Under the pieces are notes generated by a model. That model saw only the letters and a list, made by a program, of their open reading frames with translations, had not been told where the DNA came from and did no database searches. The position numbers and the translations under genes are program-made. This document shows positions 1 through 8,482 of a stretch of 64,000 nucleotides of DNA, one piece after another. How positions within the stretch are numbered: the first letter of the stretch is position 1; each line of letters begins with the position of its first letter. Location: assembly GCF_018739885.1 (NCBI RefSeq), contig NZ_JADOES010000024.1, positions 1 through 64,000 of the forward strand. Reading direction: 5' to 3'. This stretch comes from Leptothoe spongobia TAU-MAC 1115 (GTDB taxonomy: Bacteria; Cyanobacteriota; Cyanobacteriia; Phormidesmidales; Phormidesmidaceae).

Positions 1-250
1 CAACCTTTGTACAGTAGGGGCTTTAGGGACATTGCTTACGCCTAACAACTAATGGGCACCAATTTTCGATCTATCTGTAATCGGGACGTTTTCTGAAAGA
101 TAGTAGTTAGTTGTTAAACTCCAGGCAGGGACTAACTACCAACCACGAACCACTCACTTCCTTTGTTTGACATGGGTACTTGAACAGGCTTCTTCACAGC
201 TTCCTCAGATTGTTGTTTTACTGTGGGAGACATGGTGGGGAAAGAAGATC

Positions 251-916
251 ATGAAAACTCGATTTTGCGATCGCACCGAAGCAGGACAGCAGCTAGCACG
301 ACAGCTAAGGATCTATGCCAATCGTGCCGATAGTCTAGTATTGGCCCTGCCACGGGGCGGTGTCCCCGTAGCCTACGAAATTGCCCGCGCCCTCAATCTG
401 CCCTTGGACATCTGTCTTGTCCGTAAGCTGGGCGACCCCAATAATCAAGAATGTGCTATAGGAGCCATTGCTGAAAACGGTACCCGAGTTCTCAATCAAG
501 GCGTTTTAGGATGGTTAGGGATTACCAAACAGGTCCTTGACGAGATTACGGATCAGGAACGTCAGGAACTACAGCGTCGAGCCCAGGTTTATCGCGGTAA
601 TCTTCCCAAACTCACTCTCTACGATCGGATTGTCATTTTAGTAGATGACGGCCTGGCAACAGGGGCAACAATGCGGGCAGCGGTGATGTGGGTGCAATCT
701 CAACAGCCAAGACAGTTAATCGTTGCCGTGCCTATTGCCTCCCAAGGGGCCTATCAACAGCTCAAAGTGCAGGTTGATCGACTGGTATGTTTGCATATCC
801 CCCATCGACTGTATGCGATTGGCCTGTGGTACGATAACTTTGCCCAAGTGACTGATGATCAGGTGCGTACCCTGCTGAGTCGCCCGGTAGTTGTTGTTGA
901 TAGTTTTTCAGGTTAA
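251..916 (+). CDS. Phosphoribosyltransferase family protein
   Basis: Type I phosphoribosyltransferase fold, probably binding PRPP; the exact substrate cannot be told. The reading frame is open from 167, but the family-like start is the ATG at 251 (MKTRFCDRTEAG), preceded by a purine-rich GGGGAAAGAAGA stretch, giving 221 residues. The PRPP loop DDGLATGAT lies at about residues 132-140 and the early loop LPRGGVPV at about 33-40; both are typical of the stand-alone PRTases annotated near dienelactone-hydrolase-type genes in many bacteria. The gene is isolated: the next gene runs the other way. The family call is sure, the physiological role is not. Confidence 0.85.
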   Translation: MKTRFCDRTEAGQQLARQLRIYANRADSLVLALPRGGVPVAYEIARALNLPLDICLVRKLGDPNNQECAIGAIAENGTRVLNQGVLGWLGITKQVLDEITDQERQELQRRAQVYRGNLPKLTLYDRIVILVDDGLATGATMRAAVMWVQSQQPRQLIVAVPIASQGAYQQLKVQVDRLVCLHIPHRLYAIGLWYDNFAQVTDDQVRTLLSRPVVVVDSFSG

Positions 917-1127
917 AGGGAACAACGTCTGCGATATCCCTTGAAGGATTTTCGGAGGGATAATTAATTCGCTAACAATCATTTCAAAACAGTTGCGATT
1001 AAACTGCTCCTCAGGTGATATCAGGCATGTAGCGATCGTCTTAAACGTGTAAATTAGCTCTGGTCTGAAGACAGATCGCAAGATTCTGTTAAAACACCAG
1101 CCTTGGTAAAAGAGTTACACCAAAGAG

Positions 1128-2510
1128 TTACACTGCAGATTTCTTTCCAATATCCCCGCTAATCCAAGTGGAGTTTGCTCCCGACCAGTGCAATAGGACA
1201 ACTTCTTCTCTGAGATCTACCTCGGTTTTAGAAGCACGTCTGGTGCGAAAGAGGTCGATATCAATCAGTTCGTAGCCCAGATCCTGGGCAATTTGAGCCA
1301 ATATGGAACCGGTGGGAATATGGACCTTCAGATAGGAAGCCTGTTCGCCAACGACATAGGCTAACTGGGCACCAGGGCGCAGTCGCGATCTCAAATTAGC
1401 TAAATGACGTGCCATGCCACCAAAATAAAGTTTGGTGGCCCGTGCATATAATCGAGAGAAGCCGCTGGTTTTACCTAGTTCTGCCCGTCGCTGATCGATG
1501 GTCTGGGCAATTTCTAAAATCTGTGGGTATTTTTGAATCCATTGATCATCATTGTCATCGCTATAAACGCTGCGGCTATTGGAGCGCACCAAGTTGTGTT
1601 TGATCGCCTGTAGGCCAGCCTTATTTTCTACAAATCCGAGGAGTACTGACTCTAGTCGGGTGGTACGGGTATAGTCCTTTTCATTGGGATAGGGCGGCGA
1701 GGTAATCACCACATCAATAGAGTCAGGCGGAATATGCAAATGGGGCTGGCGAGCATCTCCCAGATGAACCACAGTAGATTGCTGTGCTGGCGACAATTCT
1801 CTCGAAATAGTCAAATCGCTTGCCATGGTATTTATCTGCTCTAGCCAATGATCAACAACCTGAGCATCAGACTTGTGCTTACGGGCAACGCTGACTTCTG
1901 GAGCAAACCTTAGATTACTGGCAAAGATGGCTGAGTTGGCTAGGGCGAGACGATAATAGGGATAATAGGAGGACGAAGTGCGATCAATATGTCCCAATAA
2001 GGTCAAAACCTTCTGTAGCGGTCGTGGGCTAATCGCATCTTTGAACAGCAGGGCCCTGGCCTCGGGAGATAGGGTAGGAGTCAAGTTTGACAGTAGAGCA
2101 AGCTCATCTCGGACTGCGGCAGCAATGGCCTCAGCTGTTTGGTAGAGAGCTGAGGGTGAAGGTGACCAATCTAGTTTTACAGAACAAGCAAAATGAGCCA
2201 TGGGATTGGCTTCTATACCCATGGCTGACAAACCGAGTTTCTTGCCTTCTACAATTGTGGTACCAGTACCAGCAAACGGATCCAATACAACAGTCTTTTC
2301 GGTCACTTGAAATCGTTGCAGATAATGCCTGACCAAATGAGGTGGAAAGGAAAGCACAAAACGATACCAGTTATGAATAGCCCGATCTTTATCACTAAGC
2401 TGATTCCGAGCTTTGTGACTAAGTGCAAGGCTGAGAAGGTCTGAATCAGACAATAATTTAGGCAATGCCATTGGCAACTGTGATAAAGCACATAGCTTGG
2501 TCCTGGGCAA
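1128..2510 (-). CDS. Orphan DNA (N4-cytosine/N6-adenine) methyltransferase
   Basis: SAM-dependent DNA methylase-like protein of 460 residues. The SAM-binding motif DPFAGTGTT is at 77-85 and the catalytic motif TSPPY at 270-274, followed by PNEKDYTR. The SAM motif comes first, with about 185 residues between the two. An S-P-P-Y tetrad is more usual for N4-cytosine than for N6-adenine methylases. No restriction endonuclease or specificity subunit adjoins it, so it looks like a solitary methylase. It could have a housekeeping role or methylate another nucleic acid. The start may be M1 or M14 (2471); no strong ribosome binding site decides this. Confidence 0.8.
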   Translation of the reverse strand: MPRTKLCALSQLPMALPKLLSDSDLLSLALSHKARNQLSDKDRAIHNWYRFVLSFPPHLVRHYLQRFQVTEKTVVLDPFAGTGTTIVEGKKLGLSAMGIEANPMAHFACSVKLDWSPSPSALYQTAEAIAAAVRDELALLSNLTPTLSPEARALLFKDAISPRPLQKVLTLLGHIDRTSSSYYPYYRLALANSAIFASNLRFAPEVSVARKHKSDAQVVDHWLEQINTMASDLTISRELSPAQQSTVVHLGDARQPHLHIPPDSIDVVITSPPYPNEKDYTRTTRLESVLLGFVENKAGLQAIKHNLVRSNSRSVYSDDNDDQWIQKYPQILEIAQTIDQRRAELGKTSGFSRLYARATKLYFGGMARHLANLRSRLRPGAQLAYVVGEQASYLKVHIPTGSILAQIAQDLGYELIDIDLFRTRRASKTEVDLREEVVLLHWSGANSTWISGDIGKKSAV

Positions 2511-2745
2511 ATCGTGAAGACTTCAAAATCAATGAAAATGAGGTCAAAGCTTGGACTGAGAGTTTGATACCTTAGTCAAAGAGTGGGCCAGAGGCAGTAT
2601 AACGGATACCGGCCGATGGTCCGTCTATAGTACAGATGAATTATCTTAACAGGTATAACGAAAGTGTTTTGCAATTCCCAAGGCCTAGGGTCAACTGTCG
2701 CTAACAGGAGCATTTGACACTATTCACTGTGTCAAATCAAATCAG

Positions 2746-3429
2746 GTGAGACAGTTTCGACAAAACAAACGTGAGCTAGTGCTACGCTTCTCAAATTTAG
2801 GTCGTTATCACGTGGCCGGGGGCGTGACCAATCTGGCCCGTATAGGTGTATTGAGTCTGCTCCTAATGGTGTGGTTAGGCTATCGTCAGGCTCCATTGTT
2901 ATGGGTCGTATTAATGGCGTTAGGTATATTATTGATTTTGGTAGAGCCGTTTGTACCAGCCCTCTATCCAGAGATAGCCACCTGCATATTTAACAAAGGG
3001 TTTAATCGATTAACCATTGTCCATGAAATTCCCCGTGGTCGAAAACGTCAGCGACGGGTCAATCATTATCGTCTTAGCCATATTGAACAGGTACAGGTTT
3101 ATCGACAACGGGTGGGATTGTGGCGATGGGGATATTTCATGCTGATCCGATTGTCATCGCCTGCCAACACAATTATTCATGTTAATGGCCTATCAGACCA
3201 GGTACTGATTCAAACCGGTGTCCGCCCCATCCAGTTACTATCAAAAACAGTCCGTTATAGTTTAGGGCGACGTACCGTAGTTGACTGGTCGTTTGTAAAT
3301 GTCCCCCAAGGCATCAACACCTCAGATATCGGTCGACGGATCGTTGCCCGTGACTCGATGGCGCGATTGGACAAATTTGATCTACGTCGTCTAGCCCACC
3401 TAATTGAGCAGTTTATTTGGTCGCCATAG
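2746..3429 (+). CDS. Conserved hypothetical membrane protein, two TM segments
   Basis: I do not recognise the family. The 227-residue product starts with GTG. It has a basic N-terminus, two adjacent hydrophobic segments at about residues 30-46 and 50-70, and a long, very basic soluble region rich in Arg (for example RGRKRQRR near 97-104) that ends in FIWSP. The topology suggests an inner-membrane or thylakoid anchor with a cytoplasmic tail. The gene converges on cas6 with 44 nt between stops. The intergenic start at 2511-2745 shows no other gene. It is probably real because of the long open frame and the coherent membrane pattern. Confidence 0.6.
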   Translation: MRQFRQNKRELVLRFSNLGRYHVAGGVTNLARIGVLSLLLMVWLGYRQAPLLWVVLMALGILLILVEPFVPALYPEIATCIFNKGFNRLTIVHEIPRGRKRQRRVNHYRLSHIEQVQVYRQRVGLWRWGYFMLIRLSSPANTIIHVNGLSDQVLIQTGVRPIQLLSKTVRYSLGRRTVVDWSFVNVPQGINTSDIGRRIVARDSMARLDKFDLRRLAHLIEQFIWSP

Positions 3430-3473
3430 TATAGCGTTGGTCACCTGAGCCTTGGTCACATCGGTGAGGACAA

Positions 3474-4349
3474 TCATAATTTCAACCTGGATGTGGCTTG
3501 GGCACGTACCATACCTAAGCTCAGGTCTGTTTTATACCCAATGCCACAGTAGCAACTAAAATCGGTTAACGCATTGATCCGCTTAACGATCAGTGGATCT
3601 GTTTTATTAGCAATTTGAAATGTCAAGTCTCCGAGACACCCCATGACTGTTTCGTTATTGCCGAGGGAAAGGGTAACGGTGCGTAGATTAAAATCATGTG
3701 CAGTAATCGGCAGAATGGTATCAGGGGCAAACACCAGGCCACTGTAGCGGTTCCAGCATTTGCGTAAACTGTGGAAGACGGCATCACGGGTGGGTAGTGG
3801 CGATACCCGCTCCCCATGGCGAAAAACCGCTGGGGTAAGCAGTTGAAACATCAGATCGTGATTAGTGTCAGAGGCTTGTTCATAGAGTTGTTGATAGGTA
3901 CTATGGCTAGCCCATTCATGGCCATTGGCAGGCAAAAAATTAGTGATATATAACCGTGCTGACCCCAGATACCATGTTTTATGAGCCGCTGCCTGTTTTA
4001 GTCGGGGGCTAACATGGGCAAACAGTGAGTCATCAAGCAATGAAATCCTCCACCAACAGTGAGAGCCAGCTGGGACTGAACTATTCGCATATTGAAATGG
4101 TGTGGTTTCAAGCTGCTGACGTGGCAGTAAAAATTTGAGATTACGGACAGATGTGGACTGCGGTTGAGAGGCTATTTGCAGTGGGCTCAGTGTAAAACTT
4201 TGATGCTTGTGAGTTTGTAGTAGTTGACTCAAGTCCGCATCAACGGCACTGACCAACGCTAAAAATAACCGTTGTAAATAATGACCTTTAAGGTAATGAA
4301 ACGGAATAATAGATTCGGAAACTAGATTAATGACTAGACTTTCTGGCAT
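3474..4349 (-). CDS. cas6: CRISPR-associated Cas6-type RAMP endoribonuclease (solitary)
   Basis: Cas6 cuts pre-crRNA within repeats. The 291-residue protein shows the ferredoxin-like RAMP pattern of cyanobacterial Cas6: an N-terminal H(Y)LKGHYLQRLF segment (H18 and H23 are candidate catalytic histidines), a central GSARLYITN strand, and the C-terminal glycine-rich loop GIGYKTDLSLGMVR (269-282), the family's most diagnostic element. Length is normal. No other cas gene and no repeat-spacer array lies within this window, so it is either a distant partner of arrays elsewhere or a relic kept for another RNA. It converges with the 227-residue membrane protein gene. Confidence 0.8.
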   Translation of the reverse strand: MPESLVINLVSESIIPFHYLKGHYLQRLFLALVSAVDADLSQLLQTHKHQSFTLSPLQIASQPQSTSVRNLKFLLPRQQLETTPFQYANSSVPAGSHCWWRISLLDDSLFAHVSPRLKQAAAHKTWYLGSARLYITNFLPANGHEWASHSTYQQLYEQASDTNHDLMFQLLTPAVFRHGERVSPLPTRDAVFHSLRKCWNRYSGLVFAPDTILPITAHDFNLRTVTLSLGNNETVMGCLGDLTFQIANKTDPLIVKRINALTDFSCYCGIGYKTDLSLGMVRAQATSRLKL

Positions 4350-4406
4350 ACCCTTAGGTTGATCGGCCTTTGCTGATTTGGCCTTGTTAGAGATAGCTTT
4401 GATTAC

Positions 4407-4550
4407 ATGGGTCAGGACAATTCATATGCCTTAGAAGCGTTAAGTTACGGTGCCAATGTGACGCGTAAACGTTCGCAGGCATCAGGATGTTTGCTATATG
4501 ACGATCTTTTACCTTCTTCTGGTAATAGCCATCATGTCCGGGGAAGTTAG
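4407..4550 (+). CDS. Possible 47-residue small protein
   Basis: An ATG at 4407 opens 47 codons ending in TAG at 4548-4550, and a perfect 18-bp hairpin follows 20 nt later. The product has a neutral N-terminal half (MGQDNSYALEALSYGANVT), a basic patch, then a Cys and a Ser/Gly-rich tail. There is no clear ribosome binding site, so the case rests on the open frame plus the downstream hairpin, which could equally serve the convergent 65-codon gene. Function unknown. Confidence 0.25.
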   Translation: MGQDNSYALEALSYGANVTRKRSQASGCLLYDDLLPSSGNSHHVRGS

Positions 4551-4570
4551 ATTCGCTAACTCTCTAAACC

Positions 4571-4615
4571 CATAACCCCGTTCTAGCTATGCTGATTAGC
4601 TAGAACGGGGTTATG
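4571..4615. terminator. Perfect 18-bp hairpin, likely bidirectional terminator
   Basis: Arms at 4571-4588 and 4598-4615 are exact reverse complements around a 9-nt loop. It lies downstream of the 65-codon gene on the minus strand and of the small plus-strand frame. There is no long T run on either side, so it is terminator-like rather than a textbook intrinsic terminator. Confidence 0.6.
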
Positions 4616-4665
4616 CAGACTATGTATGAGTAAGGGTGTGCGTAAAAGTTTTGGGGAAGACTAAG

Positions 4666-4863
4666 CTATTTCAGAAGACGGGTAATCCGAATGTCATATT
4701 CAGTGGCTTTAGGATATTCTTTCTCTGCTTTAAATAGAGCAGTATCGTGGGCATCAGTTCGACCGTTAGCATTGATTTCGTAGCGAGTTGCCATGATGCG
4801 ATTGGTAGCATTGTGCTTACCAGCGCATTCTTTGATATCAACGAACACTTCAAATGTGTGCAT
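4666..4863 (-). CDS. Small conserved-looking hypothetical protein (65 aa)
   Basis: The 65-residue product is rich in charged residues and has an alternating beta/helix pattern (MHTFEVFVDI... ATRYEINANGRT... YDIRITRLLK), so it looks like a folded protein rather than a chance frame. A good ribosome binding site (AAGGAGA) lies about 6-8 nt upstream of the ATG on the minus strand. It has no signal peptide and no membrane segment. A perfect hairpin follows the stop. The longer overlapping frame at 4671-4910 is a shadow. I do not recognise a family. Confidence 0.6.
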   Translation of the reverse strand: MHTFEVFVDIKECAGKHNATNRIMATRYEINANGRTDAHDTALFKAEKEYPKATEYDIRITRLLK

Positions 4864-5210
4864 GATGGGCTCTCCTTATCCGCCGGATAGCAATGTCGGC
4901 GAATACCCAAGTATGTTGTGTAAACCTAGGATCACTGGTGATATACCCGAGAATAATTGATGAATCTTGGTAGTTCGACACATCTTTTTTTCGAAACGTG
5001 AACTGAACATTTAGCTAAATTTTGGCAGTTGAAAGCATACTGAAGATTAGCGCATCACCGGGAGTAGACCGTACTACCAAATTGATAATGTAGAGATGAA
5101 ATAACGCTAGATCAGCCACCCAGGTCAAAAGCTGTGCGGTATGATATCACCCGAGTATGCTGCTTCCAGGCGTTTGGATGCAGTTAAACCCATCACATCG
5201 GAGAGCAGTC
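4864..5210. promoter_or_regulatory. Intergenic leader upstream of the RRM gene
   Basis: This 347-nt stretch lies between two divergent genes and holds both promoters. AT-rich segments at about 4975-5020 and 5080-5110 are plausible promoter/leader sequence for the RRM gene; long leaders are known for cyanobacterial rbp genes. GGAG at 5201 precedes the GTG start at 5211. I see no riboswitch or other gene. Confidence 0.35.
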
Positions 5211-5507
5211 GTGACTATCTACATTGGAAATCTGTCATTCCAGGCTACAGAAGAAGATATTAGAGACGTATTCGTTGAGTATGGCGAGGTTTCCCGCATT
5301 ACTCTGCCCATTGATCGCGAAACTGGAAAACGTCGTGGCTTTGCCTTTATCAATATGGTCAAAGATGAAGAAGAAGATCTGGCTATTGCTGAGCTGGACG
5401 GAGCTGAATGGCTTGGGCGTGAACTACGTGTCAACAAGGCTAAGCCCAAAGGGGATGATAATAGACGCCCCAGTCGTGGTAGCAACTTTTCGCGCAACCC
5501 TCTCTAA
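5211..5507 (+). CDS. RRM-type RNA-binding protein (cyanobacterial Rbp)
   Basis: Glycine-poor, single-RRM RNA-binding protein of 98 residues. Cyanobacterial Rbp proteins are often cold-induced and bind mRNA. RNP2 is IYIGNL (residues 3-8) and RNP1 is RRGFAFINM (about 43-51). After the RRM comes a short basic, Ser/Arg/Pro-rich tail (NRRPSRGSNFSRN). The frame is open from 5157, but homologues begin M(T/S)IYIGNLS, so the GTG at 5211 with GGAG eight bases upstream is the probable start. Its stop is 11 nt from the stop of the convergent beta-lactamase-fold gene. Confidence 0.9.
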   Translation: MTIYIGNLSFQATEEDIRDVFVEYGEVSRITLPIDRETGKRRGFAFINMVKDEEEDLAIAELDGAEWLGRELRVNKAKPKGDDNRRPSRGSNFSRNPL

Positions 5508-5518
5508 ATCAGCAACGA

Positions 5519-6400
5519 CTAAAAACTAATCACTAACCCTTCGTGAGCTAACGATATATGAGGTTCAATGTCTTTGAGCTGATGGGCCAAAGCATTAAGC
5601 ATAGTATCGGTTTGGCGAGGACCATAGTGAATCATCGCCAGTTGTTTGACATGAGCTGATTGCGCTAATTGGATAGCAGCTTGCCAAGGTTTGGGCGAAG
5701 GGTGAAGATTAATTTGGTCGCACATATCTACGTACATGCCATCGTATATTAGCAACTCGGCTTGATGGGCCATAAATATTAGATTTTCATCAATGCGTTC
5801 AGGATCGGTATCGGTAGCATAGACAACCGACTTTCCTTGGTGGCTAAGCCGATATCCGAGGGCATTGGTATGACCATTTAGGCCAATAGGTTCAATGGTG
5901 GTATCACCAATTTGAATAGTGCTGCCAGGGACAATGTCATGAAACATTAGCTCCGCCTGCATGGCCTGAAGTGGCACCGCAAATCCTGGCTTGAGCATCT
6001 GTGTAGTCAAACATTGTTTGATCGAAGCCCCATTGGCTGCAGTGCCACCATATATATGAAACTGATTGCCAGGCTCAAAGGCAGGTAAGAAAAATGGAAA
6101 CCCCTGAATTCGATCCCATTGAGTGTGGGTAAAAAATAGATGTCCCTTTACAGGGTTTGACTGTTGGTGAAGGCTTTCACCTAGAACCCTAAGACCAGTA
6201 CCACCATCAAAAATAAAACGCTGCTGATCAGCCAAAACCTCAATGCAGCATGTGTTACCTCCGTAGAATGCTGTGGCAGCCCCAGGTGTTGGCACACTGC
6301 CACGCACACCCCAAAACTTGATCGAGATGTGTGGCTGATACTGAAGTGTGCTTTCTTTACCTGACCGATAGGCAGATACACTCACAGTATGTATTCCCAA
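5519..6400 (-). CDS. Metallo-beta-lactamase-fold protein with altered metal motif
   Basis: The 293-residue protein has the MBL-fold layout: N-terminal FWGVRGSVPTPG (29-40), the first strand-turn YGGNT, FDGGTGLRVLG (65-74), the motif-2 region HTQWDRIQGFPFF (92-104), H177, ATDTD (196-199) and IHYGPRQTD (257-265). Active members read HxHxDH in motif 2; here it is H92-T-Q-W-D96-R97, so the second and last histidines are replaced. D96, H177, D197, D220 and H258 remain. It may bind one metal or none, acting as a binding or regulatory protein. Function unknown. Confidence 0.8.
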   Translation of the reverse strand: MGIHTVSVSAYRSGKESTLQYQPHISIKFWGVRGSVPTPGAATAFYGGNTCCIEVLADQQRFIFDGGTGLRVLGESLHQQSNPVKGHLFFTHTQWDRIQGFPFFLPAFEPGNQFHIYGGTAANGASIKQCLTTQMLKPGFAVPLQAMQAELMFHDIVPGSTIQIGDTTIEPIGLNGHTNALGYRLSHQGKSVVYATDTDPERIDENLIFMAHQAELLIYDGMYVDMCDQINLHPSPKPWQAAIQLAQSAHVKQLAMIHYGPRQTDTMLNALAHQLKDIEPHISLAHEGLVISF

Positions 6401-6463
6401 ATTGTAAGCATACTCATAGAAGTTTGGTCGTCCCCAAAACGACTAACTCAAGTTAAACAGTGA

Positions 6464-6507
6464 GCATATAGGGACACATTTTATACGGCGATGTGCCCCT
6501 ATAATGC
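6464..6507. terminator. Imperfect hairpin between MBL gene and ppa
   Basis: Arms around 6464-6479 (GCATATAGGGACACAT) and 6491-6507 pair with one bulge and one mismatch over an 11-nt loop. It lies between the ppa stop at 6546 and the next gene, so it could end ppa transcription. No strong T tract is present. Confidence 0.4.
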
Positions 6508-6545
6508 TTAATCCACTATTCGAAGAGTATTCACCAAAGACCGGA

Positions 6546-7055
6546 CTACTTAGCAGCCGCGATACACTTCTCAATTAGAGGCTGAACCTCATCTAACCCC
6601 TTCCAGCCTAGAATTTCGGTCACCTTTTTCTCTAGATTTTTGTAACTTTTAAAGAATTCTGCAATTTCGTCTAAGCGATGGGAGGCAACATCATCAAGGG
6701 TTTTAACATCGGCATAGCGAGGATCTTTGTCAGGAACACATAAAATTTTCTCATCGCGATCGCCACCGTCGATCATTTCAAGCATACCAATCGGTCTGGC
6801 TGCGATTACACAGCCAGGAAATGTAGGCTCATCCATAAGTACCATGCCATCTAGGGGATCCCCATCGTCGGCTAGGGTGTTGGGCACAAAGCCATAATCA
6901 TAGGGATACTGGACGGATGAAAAGAGGACGCGATCTAAAGCAAACGCGTTGAGATCCTTATCAAACTCATACTTGTTTTTGCTACCACCCGCGATTTCAA
7001 TCAATACATTGATCAAGCCTGGTTTAGGCTGAGCCTCAATACGAGATAAATCCAC
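6546..7055 (-). CDS. ppa: Inorganic pyrophosphatase (family I)
   Basis: Hydrolyses PPi to two phosphates in the cytosol, pulling biosynthetic reactions forward. The 169-residue length is normal for bacterial family I enzymes. Active-site segments are all visible: the K-x-E-x-D-type strand NKYEFDKD (27-34), YPYDYGFVP (50-58) and the signature [10 protein letters not shown] (63-72) with its three catalytic aspartates, plus the downstream D-x-x-D at GGDRDEK and the KDPRYAD segment. It is monocistronic, with a small membrane-protein gene farther upstream on the same strand. Confidence 0.97.
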   Translation of the reverse strand: MDLSRIEAQPKPGLINVLIEIAGGSKNKYEFDKDLNAFALDRVLFSSVQYPYDYGFVPNTLADDGDPLDGMVLMDEPTFPGCVIAARPIGMLEMIDGGDRDEKILCVPDKDPRYADVKTLDDVASHRLDEIAEFFKSYKNLEKKVTEILGWKGLDEVQPLIEKCIAAAK

Positions 7056-7162
7056 GATACTTCTCCAACTACTTATGACTAACCGAGATAGATCCTATAA
7101 ATCGTCTATCCCGATAGCATTTTAGGAGAAAAGGGAGTCAGCACCCATGATATGGCTAGATC

Positions 7163-7348
7163 TTATTCGTTAGTTTGTATTACTGAATAGGGCAGTCCCC
7201 TTAAGGTGTCTATAGTTGTTGAGGAGAAGTAGGCAACTGTAAATAAGGGTAAGGTCAATGTTGCCAAAGCAATAACCATACCCAGTAAATTTACGAGCGG
7301 ACTATGGGGGGTCTCAGAACTAGACTCTAATTGACTGGCAGATTCCAT
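7163..7348 (-). CDS. Small single-TM hypothetical protein (61 aa)
   Basis: A 61-residue frame with a polar Ser/Glu-rich N-terminus, one hydrophobic segment at about residues 19-40 (LVNLLGMVIALATLTLPLFTVAYF) and a short polar tail. The pattern fits a small one-pass membrane protein. It lies about 107 nt upstream of ppa on the same strand. No recognised family; it is supported only by composition and length. Confidence 0.4.
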   Translation of the reverse strand: MESASQLESSSETPHSPLVNLLGMVIALATLTLPLFTVAYFSSTTIDTLRGLPYSVIQTNE

Positions 7349-7735
7349 GCTGGAAGATGTACAAAAATCAATGAAAAACGGTTGTTTATACGCAGCTTGA
7401 AGCGCAGGCAGCGGGTAAAAAATTAGATATTAAAACGGTCCAGCCCTACGGTGGTCTATTCATGAACGAGTGATTTTTGTTGCGTACGGAATAACAGCAT
7501 CCACTAGGGTAAACATCAACTAGTCTGCACTAAATTACTGATAGCAAGTGCTAAAACTTAGCATTTGCTAGACACGCTCACTTGATTCAAGGTTAACACT
7601 GCTTTGTAGATCTGAACTTAGCTAAGCACGGGAAAAATTAGACTTTTCGTCCCTTAATGTAATATGGCACAAGCAATAGAAAGGGCAGTCAACCTAAATG
7701 AGAATCGCTACAGATATTAATGATTTGCTGAATTA
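7349..7735. other. Intergenic stretch with a small hairpin
   Basis: No gene was seen in these 387 nt. A 12-bp hairpin with one G-T pair lies at 7542-7570 (TAGCAAGTGCTA / TAGCATTTGCTA). The sequence is AT-rich and would hold the promoter of the downstream minus-strand small gene. Confidence 0.4.
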
Positions 7736-8146
7736 TTAATTGGAATTGGTTTGTTCGATTAGTTCACGAATGATTTTGAGTTCGGCAAGTACCTGGCGCA
7801 ATAGCTGATGGGTTAGGGTTTCTGGGGGTTGACTAATCTCGATGGTGACTTGCTTGATGCCGAGGACATCTTGAGCAAAGCGGGCCACTTCATTGGGGTG
7901 AAACATAAGTGGATCTTCTTTGTTCTGCCTGGATTCTGGATTAAGACGGGTGTGGTCAAAAGTTGGATTGAGAATCAAGGCATCGGTATTGGCATAACGA
8001 TAGACCGATGCTCGCGAACGATTAAGCACTTTTTGCACCGCTTCGACAGTCATTAAGTTTTGCGGATCAGTATCGGCGGAAACTTGAGGCTCAATTGTAT
8101 TGATAGCAGTCGCTACACCGTCTAATGCATTGATGATGTCGGGCAT
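7736..8146 (-). CDS. Small helix-turn-helix DNA-binding protein (candidate regulator)
   Basis: The 136-residue protein has a helix-turn-helix at about residues 31-57 (MTVEAVQKVLNRSRASVYRYA), similar in style to MerR-like/excisionase HTHs. A middle region follows with a HPNEVARFAQDVLGI segment, then a C-terminal helix that could form a coiled coil for dimerisation (LLRQVLAELKIIRELIEQ). It is probably a transcription factor of a cyanobacterial family with unknown targets. Its upstream region carries paired 27-bp repeats around a hairpin that could be its operator. Confidence 0.65.
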   Translation of the reverse strand: MPDIINALDGVATAINTIEPQVSADTDPQNLMTVEAVQKVLNRSRASVYRYANTDALILNPTFDHTRLNPESRQNKEDPLMFHPNEVARFAQDVLGIKQVTIEISQPPETLTHQLLRQVLAELKIIRELIEQTNSN

Positions 8147-8185
8147 GGAATGACCAAATCTCTATTTTATGGTTAGACACACTGT

Positions 8186-8290
8186 ACTCATAATGAGCCT
8201 CATGTCAATACCTCACAGTCTTAAAGGTAGACAGCAAAACTGTCTACCTTTAAGACTGAATGCACTCATAACGAGTCCTATTTCAATACC
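8186..8290. promoter_or_regulatory. Two 27-bp imperfect direct repeats around an 18-bp perfect hairpin
   Basis: A copy at 8186-8212 and one at 8264-8290 share ACTCATAA(t/c)GAG at the left and TCAATACC at the right with equal spacing. Between them arms at 8216-8233 and 8241-8258 are exact reverse complements around a 7-nt loop. The array sits in the divergent intergenic region between the HTH gene (start 8146) and the GT87 gene (start 8483). It looks like an operator or a small repeat element. The remaining 8291-8482 shows no gene. Confidence 0.55.
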
Positions 8291-8482
8291 ACTAATCTTT
8301 CTTTGAGACTCATTGAGAGGGACAAAATCCTGACTGATAGCACCCGGTATCGAAGGTCATCTACAAGGGAGTGCCCCTGCAGGATGGTCTTGGTGGAGAT
8401 ATGAATATCACTGCAGCAAATTTTGCAAAGACTGACATAATGAACTGGTTTCTCCGAGACCAGTTGTTTGCCACTCGAATGT

